8,379 nt of DNA from an uncultured Collinsella sp. (GTDB lineage Bacteria > Actinomycetota > Coriobacteriia > Coriobacteriales > Coriobacteriaceae), in contig CABRHR010000094.1 in NCBI GenBank assembly GCA_902470835.1, forward strand, positions 1 through 8,379, in the 5' to 3' direction. The first letter of the stretch is position 1. Each line of letters begins with the position of its first letter. Below the pieces are notes generated by a model. That model ran no database searches, was not told the DNA's origin, and saw only the letters and a program-made list of their open reading frames with translations. The position numbers and the translations under genes were made by a program. Below, in pieces: positions 1 through 6,196 of the stretch.

Positions 1-46
1 AGATAGCGTAGCGTCTCGTGGGCTCGGAGATGTGTATAAGAGACAG
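1..46. other. Illumina Nextera (Tn5) adapter, artificial
   Basis: These bases are library-preparation sequence, not genome. Positions 1-4 are the end of the P7 primer, 5-12 an eight-base sample index (AGCGTAGC, the reverse complement of GCTACGCT), 13-27 the Nextera read-2 tail, and 28-46 the 19-bp Tn5 mosaic end AGATGTGTATAAGAGACAG. The exact reverse complement of all 46 bases closes the other end of the window. Genomic sequence starts at 47. Proteins beginning with MYKRQ that read out of this adapter are artefacts. Confidence 0.98.
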
Positions 47-897
47 GCAACGGGGATTCCATCACCTGGACCAATGGCGGCTCGTCGGGGACCAAGTACA
101 CCTACACCAGAGAGTTTGGTGATGGCATCGCGCCCCAAAGCCTGGAGGGCGCGGTCCAGGAGGTTAATCTGTCCGTCGAGGGTAACGGCTATACGCTCGA
201 TATCCATGAGATGGCTATCGATAAAAACGGTTGCGGTGCCGTGACGTTTACGTTGTCCAATCCAAATGGTGTTAACTACTACAAGCCGGCAGCAGAGACT
301 GGCGAACTTGTTCTCTATGGTGAAGAAGAACAAGGCATCGGCACGCCCGGCATGAACTTCGGCGAGGAATGGGCTGATACGCGCTGCACCATTGATAAGG
401 ACACATCAAGCGATACTGTCATTAATGGCACGATGTACTTTGCTTCTATGGATCGCGAGCGAGGTTTTCAACATGCGGTCACCTGGAATATCTCGTGGAC
501 CGAGGGCGAAGGCGAGAATGCGAAGCCGTTCGAGGCATCGACGCCCGAGTTTAGCGTTGGAGCGTACGTCGATACAAAGGAACTCCGCTCCGATGACTCG
601 CCTCTCGAGATCAGCCCGTTTTCTATCCAGACACACATCGATGATCTGGGCATTGACGCAGTCACGAAGAAGTTGACGGTTACCTACAAGGATGGATCGG
701 AGCAGATTATCGAAGATGACGACGCAGGGGCGTTCAACTTATATTTTTCTTATACGCGCAATAGCGGAGAGAACATCTGGGTGCCAACGAAGTTGATTGA
801 TGTCGACCAAGTGGTCTCAGTAACGCTTGAGGGCACACGCTGCACTTCAACAGGGGGCGCCGAAACGTCGGAACCCTTTACCATCGTCTATTCGTAA
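47..897 (+). CDS. 3' part of a probable extracellular protein, possibly DUF4179-like (5' truncated)
   Basis: The reading frame is open from the adapter junction (first whole codon at 49) to the TAA at 895-897, giving 282 residues with no start in view. An internal ATG at 211 is not a credible start, because the same frame is clean and protein-like upstream (residues such as TWTNGG and EFGDGIAPQSLEG). The visible part is acidic, rich in beta-forming and Gly/Thr/Ser residues, and has no membrane segment or recognisable catalytic motif. Two repeated-looking beta units can be seen: one around LSVEGNGYTLDIHEMAID, and one near the C terminus where KKLTVTYKDGSEQII is followed by a VVSVTLEG strand. 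This layout recalls the extracellular C-terminal part of DUF4179 proteins, which often carry an N-terminal cytoplasmic/anti-sigma-like region and one membrane helix. The resemblance is remembered, not searched. Codon use is less GC-rich than in the ribosomal genes downstream. A terminator follows directly, so this is the last gene of its transcript. Confidence 0.6.
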
Positions 898-904
898 GGT
901 TTGG

Positions 905-937
905 GGCCGTTTCCTACTAGGGGAAGCGGCCTTTTTT
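905..937 (+). terminator. Intrinsic terminator after the truncated first gene
   Basis: GGCCGTTTCC (905-914) pairs with GGAAGCGGCC (922-931), a 10-bp stem with one G-U pair and a seven-base loop, followed by six T residues (932-937). It begins eight bases after the TAA at 895-897 and fits a Rho-independent terminator. Confidence 0.88.
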
Positions 938-1103
938 GCGTTAAATGGACGGTTAGACCGAGCGATATACTTCCGAAAGCGCCGCTGATTTCCATGCGAC
1001 AGATGAGAGCAGATCACCGCTGGAGTGCGACATTTCCCCAGATAAAACCGACCAAAAAAACCTGTCCCTTTTTTGCCAGGGAACGTTGCCCCAACGAGCA
1101 CGT
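938..1103. other. Gene-free spacer with an A-tract/T-tract palindrome
   Basis: No open frame here has a believable start, ribosome binding site or protein-like composition on either strand. The one visible structure is at 1054-1074: seven A residues, then CCTGTCCC, then six T residues. It can fold weakly on either strand and is followed by CCAGGG. I cannot tell whether this stretch is a decayed gene, part of a dispersed repeat family or simple spacer. Confidence 0.5.
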
Positions 1104-1244
1104 CGGATTCCCGGGCCGGGCGGCACAGGGGTTAAGTTTGTCGCGAGTTCCGCACGAGCCGGAGGCCACTTAATGTGGCCTCCGTGCGAGCCAGGACTGT
1201 AGAGCAGCAAACTTAACCCCTGTGCCGCCCGGCCCGGGAATCCG
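1104..1244. repeat. 141-bp inverted-repeat element with nested hairpin
   Basis: The left arm at 1104-1140 and the right arm at 1208-1244 are perfect reverse complements over all 37 bases (very GC-rich, starting CGGATTCCCGGG and ending GTTAAGTTTG). The 67-base centre holds a second palindrome: CGGAGGCCAC (1160-1169) pairs with GTGGCCTCCG (1175-1184) around the loop TTAAT, and CGCA (1151-1154) can pair with TGCG (1185-1188) across a bulge. No protein is encoded and no target-site duplication is evident. The size and symmetry suggest a palindromic dispersed element (REP/MITE-like) or a transcription-insulating structure. It lies between a terminator and the ribosomal promoter. The symmetry is seen directly; any function is inference. 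Confidence 0.85.
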
Positions 1245-1272
1245 CCCCCGCGCACAGGAGGGGATTCCTTTT
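1237..1272 (+). terminator. Possible terminator-like hairpin overlapping the inverted repeat
   Basis: GGAATCC (1237-1243) pairs with GGATTCC (1262-1268). Adjoining C and G runs can extend the stem past a one-base bulge, and four T residues (1269-1272) follow. The left side of this stem is also the outer end of the 37-bp right arm, so the two structures compete. The T run is short, so termination efficiency is doubtful. It would act on transcripts coming from upstream, since the ribosomal promoter lies further on. Confidence 0.35.
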
Positions 1273-1327
1273 GTGTAGGCTTTGCGGAAATGTGCTCATT
1301 TTGGGATACGCCCGGCGGCGTGGTCTG

Positions 1328-1356
1328 TTGACGGCACAGCTAACGGCACGTATCCT
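1328..1356 (+). promoter_or_regulatory. Main promoter of the rpsL-rpsG-fusA-rpsJ operon
   Basis: A -35 box TTGACG (1328-1333), a 17-base spacer and a -10 box TATCCT (1351-1356) match the housekeeping sigma consensus well. Transcription should begin near 1363, giving a leader of about 87 bases before the rpsL start at 1450. The leader holds a small hairpin, AGGGG (1376-1380) with CCCCT (1389-1393), whose role is unknown. Being directly upstream of the first ribosomal gene, with nothing else to transcribe, supports the call. Confidence 0.75.
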
Positions 1357-1449
1357 AACGAACTGCGTGTTTCGTAGGGGGATGCTGACCCCTCGATTCA
1401 AGCCGTTGCACTTTACAGAAAGCTGGAATCATTCGAGAAGGAGTACGCT

Positions 1450-1827
1450 TTGCCTACTATTAACCAGCTGGTTCGCCAGGGCCGTCGTTCCGTGCCCAAG
1501 AAGTCCAAGAACGCTGCTCTGCAGCACAACTCCCAGAAGCGCGGCGTGTGCACCCGTGTCTTCACCACGAGCCCCAAGAAGCCGAACTCGGCTCTTCGTA
1601 AGGTTGCCCGTGTTCGCCTCGTCAACGGCATCGAAGTTACTGCTTACATCCCGGGTGAGGGCCACAACCTGCAGGAGCACTCCATCGTGCTCGTCCGCGG
1701 CGGTCGTGTCCGTGACCTCCCTGGTGTCCGTTATCACGTCATCCGTGGCGCCTACGACGCTGCTCCGGTCCAGAACCGTATGCAGGCCCGTTCCAAGTAC
1801 GGTGCTAAGCGCCCCAAGGCCAAATAA
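1450..1827 (+). CDS. rpsL: 30S ribosomal protein S12
   Basis: S12 sits at the decoding centre of the small subunit and helps control accuracy of tRNA selection. The 125-residue product has the family's usual length and hallmark stretches: KRGVCTRV (30-37), PKKPNSALRK (42-51), GEGHNLQEHS (69-78), GGRVRDLPGVRYH (84-96) and the ARSKYG..RPK C terminus. The start is TTG at 1450, with AGAAGGAG at 1436-1443 six bases upstream, and gives the expected PTINQLVR opening. Lys43, a classic streptomycin-resistance position, is wild type, but position 88 is Arg where E. coli and most bacteria have Lys. It is the first gene of the operon, with rpsG 73 bases downstream. Confidence 0.98.
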   Translation: MPTINQLVRQGRRSVPKKSKNAALQHNSQKRGVCTRVFTTSPKKPNSALRKVARVRLVNGIEVTAYIPGEGHNLQEHSIVLVRGGRVRDLPGVRYHVIRGAYDAAPVQNRMQARSKYGAKRPKAK

Positions 1828-1852
1828 GCCAGATAACGTTTTGATACTTTCG

Positions 1853-1878
1853 CCGTGTGCCGCCTAAGCGCCGCACGG
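1853..1878 (+). promoter_or_regulatory. Hairpin in the rpsL-rpsG intercistronic gap
   Basis: CCGTG (1853-1857) pairs with CACGG (1874-1878), and inside it CGC (1861-1863) with GCG (1868-1870) around a CTAA loop, separated by an internal loop. It lies ten bases ahead of the rpsG ribosome binding site (AAGGAG, 1888-1893). In E. coli, S7 binds the mRNA between rpsL and rpsG to repress its own operon. This hairpin holds the same place, but equivalence is inference. Confidence 0.4.
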
Positions 1879-1900
1879 TAGACACTTAAGGAGATTTCAC

Positions 1901-2374
1901 ATGCCGCGTCGTGCAGCAGCTAATCGTCGTGAGGTTCAGCCTGACGCCGTTTACAACAACCGCCTGGTGACTCAGCTCATCAACAAGGTCCTTCTTGACG
2001 GCAAGAAGGCCACCGCTGAGCGCATCGTTTACACCGCTTTCGAGATCGTTGCCGAGAAGTCCGAGGGCGGCGACGCTCTCGCTACCTTCAAGAAGGCTAT
2101 GGACAACGTCAAGCCCACGCTCGAGGTTAAGCCCAAGCGTGTCGGTGGCGCTACCTATCAGGTCCCGATGGAGGTCAACTCCCGTCGTTCCACCGCTCTG
2201 GGTATCCGCTGGATCGTCAACTTCTCCCGCGCTCGCAAGGAGAAGACTATGGCCGAGCGTCTCGCCAACGAGATCCTCGACGCTTCCAACGGCCTGGGCG
2301 CTTCCGTCAAGAAGCGTGAGGACGTCTTCAAGATGGCCGAGGCCAACCGCGCGTTCTCTCACTATCGTTGGTAA
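1901..2374 (+). CDS. rpsG: 30S ribosomal protein S7
   Basis: S7 is a primary 16S rRNA-binding protein that nucleates assembly of the 30S head and lines the E site. The product has 157 residues, normal for bacteria (about 156). It begins MPRRAAANRRE and contains the conserved LINKVLLDGKK (26-36), the central VGGATYQVP strand, the RRSTALGIRW helix and the ANRAFSHYRW C terminus typical of full-length S7. The ATG at 1901 is preceded by AAGGAG at 1888-1893. fusA starts 19 bases after its stop, so the two are clearly co-transcribed. Confidence 0.98.
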   Translation: MPRRAAANRREVQPDAVYNNRLVTQLINKVLLDGKKATAERIVYTAFEIVAEKSEGGDALATFKKAMDNVKPTLEVKPKRVGGATYQVPMEVNSRRSTALGIRWIVNFSRARKEKTMAERLANEILDASNGLGASVKKREDVFKMAEANRAFSHYRW

Positions 2375-2393
2375 GTTAAGGTAAGGAACTAAC

Positions 2394-4493
2394 ATGGCTA
2401 AGCCTAAGTACAAGCTTTCCGATACCCGTAACATCGGCATCATGGCCCACATCGATGCTGGTAAGACCACCACGACCGAGCGTATTCTTTATTACACCGG
2501 TAAGACCCACAAGATCGGTGAGGTCCATGAGGGCGCTGCCACCATGGACTGGATGGTTCAGGAGCAGGAGCGCGGCGTAACCATTACCTCCGCTGCTACC
2601 ACCTGCTTCTGGAACAAGGACGGTAAGGACTACCGCATCCAGATCATCGACACCCCGGGCCACGTTGACTTCACCGCCGAGGTCGAGCGCTGCCTGCGCG
2701 TCCTCGATGGCGCTGTCGCCGTCTTCGACGCCGTTGCCGGCGTTCAGCCCCAGTCTGAGACCGTTTGGCGTCAGGCTTCTACCTTCAACGTCCCCCGCAT
2801 CGCCTTCATCAACAAGTATGACCGCGTGGGCGCTGACTTCTTCAACGCTATCGAGACCATGAAGGATCGTCTCGACGCTAACGCCGTGGCCGCTCAGGTC
2901 CCGATGGGCGCCGAGGATAACTTCTGGGGCGTCATCGACCTCGTCACCATGACCGCTTGGGACTTCAAGGCCGATGAGAAGGGCATGACCTACCCCGAGC
3001 CGATGGACGAGATCCCGGCTGAGTTCGCCGACATCGCAGCCACCAAGCGCGAGGAGCTCCTCGACGCCGCTGCCAGCTTTGACGACGAGCTCATGGAGAA
3101 GATCCTCATGGAGGAGGACTTCACCGTTGAGGAGCTCAAGGCCGCTCTGCGCAAGGGTGTTCTGGCCAACGAGCTCAACCTCGTCTTCGTGGGCTCCGCC
3201 TACAAGAACAAGGGCGTCCAGGAACTGCTCGATGCTGTCGTCGACTACCTGCCCAGCCCGCTCGACGTCGAGTCCGTCACCGGTACCGATCCTGACACCG
3301 GCGAGGAGATCGAGCGCCATCCTTCCTTCGACGAGCCCTTCTCCGGCCTGGTCTTCAAGATCATGACCGACCCGTTCGTCGGTAAGCTCACCTACGTCCG
3401 CGTTTACTCCGGCCGTGCCGAGTCCGGCTCCTACGTTATCAACGCTTCCAACGGTCAGCGCGAGCGCCTCGGCCGCATCCTCGAGATGAACGCCGCCGAG
3501 CGTATCGACCGTGACGACGCTGCCGCCGGCGACATCGTCGCTTGCGTCGGCTTCAAGAACTCCACCACCGGTGACACCCTGTGCGCCGAGGGCAAGGAGA
3601 TCGTCCTCGAGAAGATCGAGTTCGCTAAGCCCGTTATCGACGTTGCTATTGAGCCCAAGACCAAGGCCGAGCAGGACAAGATGTCCTTGGCTCTGACCAA
3701 GCTCGCCGAGGAGGACCCGACCTTCACGGTGTCCACCAACCACGAGACCGGCCAGACCATCATCGCCGGCATGGGCGAGCTGCACCTCGAGATCATCGTC
3801 GACCGTCTGCTCCGTGAGTTCAAGGTTGACGCTAACGTAGGTAAGCCCCAGGTTGCCTACCGCGAGACCGCCGGTCACGACGTCGAGAAGGCTGAGGGCA
3901 AGTTCGTCCGTCAGTCCGGTGGTCGCGGTCAGTACGGCCACGCCGTCATCAAGCTCGAGAAGATGGAGGAGGGCTTTGGCTACGAGTTCGTCAACGCTAT
4001 CGTCGGCGGCGTCGTGCCCAAGGAGTACATCCCGTCCATCGACAAGGGCATCCAGGAGGCCCTGAACACCGGTGTTATCGCCGGCTTCCCGGTCCTCGAC
4101 GTTAAGGTCACCCTGTTCGACGGTTCTTACCACGAGGTCGACTCCTCCGAGGCCGCCTTCAAGATCGCCGGTTCTATGGCTATCAAGGACGCCCTCAAGA
4201 AGTCCGACCCGCAGCTGCTCGAGCCGATCATGGCTGTCGAGGTCGAGACCCCCGAGCAGTACATGGGCGACGTTATGGGCAACCTCTCCGGTCGCCGCGG
4301 CAAGATCGAGGGCATGGAGGATCGCAAGAACACCAAGCTCATCCGTGCCAAGGTGCCGCTGGGCGAGATGTTCGGTTACGCTACCGACCTTCGCTCCCAG
4401 ACCCAGGGCCGTGCATCCTACACGATGCAGTTCGACTCTTATGAGCCCGCGCCCAAGTCCATCGTGGACGAGGTCATGAGCAAGAACGCCTAA
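2394..4493 (+). CDS. fusA: Translation elongation factor G
   Basis: EF-G is the cytoplasmic GTPase that drives mRNA-tRNA translocation and, with RRF, ribosome recycling. The 699-residue product is full length (family about 690-705). GTPase motifs are in order: AHIDAGKT P-loop at 18-25, switch-I RGVTITSAAT at 60-69, DTPGH at 86-90 with the catalytic His90, NKYD at 140-143, and GSA at 267-269. Domain II follows (GLVFKIMTDPFVGKL), then domain III (GMGELHLEII), domain IV with the tip histidine His580 in YHEVDSSE, and domain V with YMGDVMGNLSGRRG. The ATG at 2394 has AAGGA at 2383-2387. The third residue of the G4 motif is Tyr rather than the usual Met (NKMD), a conservative oddity. Codon use is strongly biased to C-ending codons, as expected of a highly expressed gene. 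The next gene is rpsJ; tuf is absent. Confidence 0.99.
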   Translation: MAKPKYKLSDTRNIGIMAHIDAGKTTTTERILYYTGKTHKIGEVHEGAATMDWMVQEQERGVTITSAATTCFWNKDGKDYRIQIIDTPGHVDFTAEVERCLRVLDGAVAVFDAVAGVQPQSETVWRQASTFNVPRIAFINKYDRVGADFFNAIETMKDRLDANAVAAQVPMGAEDNFWGVIDLVTMTAWDFKADEKGMTYPEPMDEIPAEFADIAATKREELLDAAASFDDELMEKILMEEDFTVEELKAALRKGVLANELNLVFVGSAYKNKGVQELLDAVVDYLPSPLDVESVTGTDPDTGEEIERHPSFDEPFSGLVFKIMTDPFVGKLTYVRVYSGRAESGSYVINASNGQRERLGRILEMNAAERIDRDDAAAGDIVACVGFKNSTTGDTLCAEGKEIVLEKIEFAKPVIDVAIEPKTKAEQDKMSLALTKLAEEDPTFTVSTNHETGQTIIAGMGELHLEIIVDRLLREFKVDANVGKPQVAYRETAGHDVEKAEGKFVRQSGGRGQYGHAVIKLEKMEEGFGYEFVNAIVGGVVPKEYIPSIDKGIQEALNTGVIAGFPVLDVKVTLFDGSYHEVDSSEAAFKIAGSMAIKDALKKSDPQLLEPIMAVEVETPEQYMGDVMGNLSGRRGKIEGMEDRKNTKLIRAKVPLGEMFGYATDLRSQTQGRASYTMQFDSYEPAPKSIVDEVMSKNA

Positions 4494-4518
4494 GTTCGAG
4501 CTCCCTGTTACGTAATCC

Positions 4519-4535
4519 GCGAGAACATCTCTCGC
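4519..4535 (+). promoter_or_regulatory. Small hairpin in the fusA-rpsJ gap
   Basis: GCGAGA (4519-4524) pairs with TCTCGC (4530-4535) around a five-base loop, eight bases before the rpsJ ribosome binding site (GGAGG, 4543-4547). It has no T run, so it is not a terminator. It could be an mRNA processing or translation-control element, or chance. Confidence 0.35.
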
Positions 4536-4553
4536 ACTCTTTGGAGGTTTAAG

Positions 4554-4862
4554 TTGGCTACCCAGAAGATCCGCATTCGCCTCAAGGGCTATGATCACGA
4601 GGTCGTCGATCAGTCCGCGAAGCTCATCGTCGAGACCGCTCAGAAGACTGGCGCTCGCGTTTCCGGTCCTGTCCCCCTGCCCACCGAGCGCAACCTGTAC
4701 ACGGTTATCCGCTCGCCGCACGTGAACAAGGACTCCCGTGAGCAGTTCGAGATGCGCACGCACAAGCGCCTCATCGACATCCTCGACCCCACCTCGGGCA
4801 CCGTTGATTCGCTCATGCGTCTCGACCTTCCCGCTGGCGTCGACATCGACATCAAGCTCTAA
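4554..4862 (+). CDS. rpsJ: 30S ribosomal protein S10
   Basis: S10 is a head protein of the small subunit and, as NusE in many bacteria, also joins transcription antitermination complexes. The product is 102 residues, the family norm, starting MATQKIRIRLKGYDHEVVD. It has the long extended loop with VSGPVPLPTER (about 37-47) and the conserved RSPHVNKDSREQFEMRTHKR segment (53-72). The start is TTG at 4554, supported by GGAGG at 4543-4547. In most bacteria rpsJ heads the S10 operon (rplC, rplD and so on follow). Here it is instead the last gene of the str cluster, 60 bases after fusA, and a strong terminator follows 26 bases after its stop. Confidence 0.98.
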   Translation: MATQKIRIRLKGYDHEVVDQSAKLIVETAQKTGARVSGPVPLPTERNLYTVIRSPHVNKDSREQFEMRTHKRLIDILDPTSGTVDSLMRLDLPAGVDIDIKL

Positions 4863-4888
4863 GCTTTTTGCTCGATAGTGCGATTTGC

Positions 4889-4921
4889 AAGGCCGCAGCC
4901 CTAAGGGTTGCGGCCTTTTTT
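4889..4921 (+). terminator. Strong intrinsic terminator ending the ribosomal operon
   Basis: GGCCGCAGCCC (4891-4901) pairs with GGGTTGCGGCC (4905-4915), an 11-bp GC-rich stem with one G-U pair and a TAA loop. Six T residues follow (4916-4921), and two A residues precede the stem. It closes the rpsL-rpsG-fusA-rpsJ transcript. Confidence 0.93.
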
Positions 4922-4948
4922 GTGCCGATGGGGTAAAGGGTCTACACT
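4920..4948 (+). promoter_or_regulatory. Possible promoter of the metal exporter gene
   Basis: TACACT (4943-4948) is a fair -10 box, and TTGTGC (4920-4925) lies 17 bases upstream as a poor -35 box, partly inside the terminator T run. A promoter is needed between the terminator and the gene at 5003, and this is the best candidate I see. The weak -35 box keeps confidence low. No metal-responsive operator was recognised. Confidence 0.35.
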
Positions 4949-5002
4949 ACTGAACTATTCGACTAATGGGTGTTTGAGTAAAACTGTTGGGGGCAGATAC
5001 AG

Positions 5003-6157
5003 ATGGTCGAGTGGATCGTTCGTCGCGCGCAGGGCGACCGTGCGCGCGTAGGCACGTTGACGGGCGTGGTGTGTATTCTCACCAATGTGGCACTATGCGC
5101 TGCGAAGGGTGCAATTGGCGTGCTGTCGGGATCGGTTTCGATTGTGGCGGACGCTATGAACAACCTGTCCGATGCCAGCTCGAACATCGTGAGCGTGCTG
5201 GGCTTTAAGCTGGCGAGCAAGCCGGCCGACCCCGAGCATCCTTACGGACATGGCCGCTACGAGTATCTCTCGGGTCTGGTCGTGGCGGCGCTCGTGCTGC
5301 TGATCGGCCTCGAACTGGTGAAGTCCTCGTTTGAGCGCGTCATCCACCCCGAACCCGTCGAGTTCTCGCTTGCTCTGGTGGCAGTCCTGGCGCTTTCGAT
5401 GGTTGTTAAGCTGTGGATGGCTGCCCTCAATCAAAAGCTCGGTGACCGTATTGAGTCCGAGACGCTGCATGCGACGGCTCAGGACTCAAAGAACGATGTT
5501 CTTGCTACGGGTGCTGTGCTGGCGTGCGCAATTGTTTCGCAGGTGACGCACATCAATCTTGACGCATGGGTCGGTCTTGCCGTTGGCGCCTATATTGGCT
5601 GGAGCGGCTTTGAGCTTATCCAAGATACGGTGAGTCCGCTTTTGGGCCAGGCACCCGATCCTAAGCTGGTCAAACACATCCGAGACAAGATCATGAGCTA
5701 CCCCGGCGTTTTGGGCGTTCATGACCTGATGGTTCACGATTACGGTCCGGGCAGGAAGTTTGCAAGTGCGCACGCCGAGATGGCGGCCGAGACCAGCCCG
5801 CTGGAAAGTCATGACACGCTCGATAACATCGAGCAGTCGTTTAGGGACGAGGACGGCATGATCGTCACGCTTCACTACGACCCCATCGTGACCGATGACC
5901 CCAAGCTGGCGAGCATGCGCTTGCGCATTCACGCCATGGCCCAGGAGATCGATATCCACCTTTCGATTCACGATCTGCGCTGTGTGCCGGGTCCTACGCA
6001 CACCAACGTGATCTTTGACTGCGTGCGTCCCTCAGATCTGCACATGAGCGCCGAAGACGTAAAGCACGCGCTGGCACAACGGGTCGAATCGGAATATCCC
6101 AAGTCGGTCGCCAAGATTACGATCGACGAAGACTACGTAGGGCATACCCACGAGTAG
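5003..6157 (+). CDS. Cation diffusion facilitator family metal exporter
   Basis: CDF proteins are inner-membrane antiporters that export divalent metals (Zn, Mn, Fe, Co) in exchange for protons, usually as dimers. Six hydrophobic segments lie near residues 16-40, 44-68, 89-110, 121-141, 166-181 and 187-207. The family signature is clear: SGSVSIVADAMNNLSD in TM2, the HPYGHGRYEY loop after it, and DSKND at the start of TM5. The inferred transport-site ligands are Asp50, Asn54, Asp161 and Asp165. An acidic/Asn set without the TM5 histidine resembles manganese-type CDFs more than zinc-type (HxxxD), but the substrate remains a guess. At 384 residues it is longer than the usual 290-310: after the first cytosolic dimerisation domain (about 215-300) there is a second His-rich region ending GHTHE. 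The ATG at 5003 is preceded by a G-rich stretch (GGGGG, 4989-4993). The phosphatase gene starts 39 bases downstream with no terminator between. Confidence 0.93.
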   Translation: MVEWIVRRAQGDRARVGTLTGVVCILTNVALCAAKGAIGVLSGSVSIVADAMNNLSDASSNIVSVLGFKLASKPADPEHPYGHGRYEYLSGLVVAALVLLIGLELVKSSFERVIHPEPVEFSLALVAVLALSMVVKLWMAALNQKLGDRIESETLHATAQDSKNDVLATGAVLACAIVSQVTHINLDAWVGLAVGAYIGWSGFELIQDTVSPLLGQAPDPKLVKHIRDKIMSYPGVLGVHDLMVHDYGPGRKFASAHAEMAAETSPLESHDTLDNIEQSFRDEDGMIVTLHYDPIVTDDPKLASMRLRIHAMAQEIDIHLSIHDLRCVPGPTHTNVIFDCVRPSDLHMSAEDVKHALAQRVESEYPKSVAKITIDEDYVGHTHE

Positions 6158-6196
6158 GGCTGTGCCGGCAAAGCAAGTTATACAGAAGGGGAGAGC

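Noticed and set aside
32..244. Small protein beginning MYKRQ at the left end
   Set aside because: Its start lies in the adapter, and another frame here is the real coding sequence continuing to 897.
941..971. Possible promoter with -10 box TATACT at 966-971
   Set aside because: No acceptable -35 box at a normal distance, and no gene between it and the inverted repeat.
1104..1244. CRISPR or tRNA/rRNA-like interpretation of the structured element
   Set aside because: There are only two arms in inverted orientation, no direct repeats with spacers, and no cloverleaf or recognisable RNA family core.
847..1255. Minus-strand frames of 84 and 100 codons through the gene-free region
   Set aside because: They run through the inverted repeat and lack a convincing start signal; the two arms even yield the same peptide (GFPGRAAQGLSL) when read on opposite strands, a by-product of the palindrome.
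1271..1867. 198-codon plus-strand frame overlapping rpsL
   Set aside because: It is an alternative-frame reading of rpsL with Ser/Arg-rich composition and no ribosome binding site.
2376..4763. 795-codon open frame on the minus strand opposite fusA and rpsJ
   Set aside because: It mirrors strongly biased GC-rich codons of fusA; the product is a low-complexity Leu/Val/Gly/Asp protein with no family motif, and fusA itself is certain.
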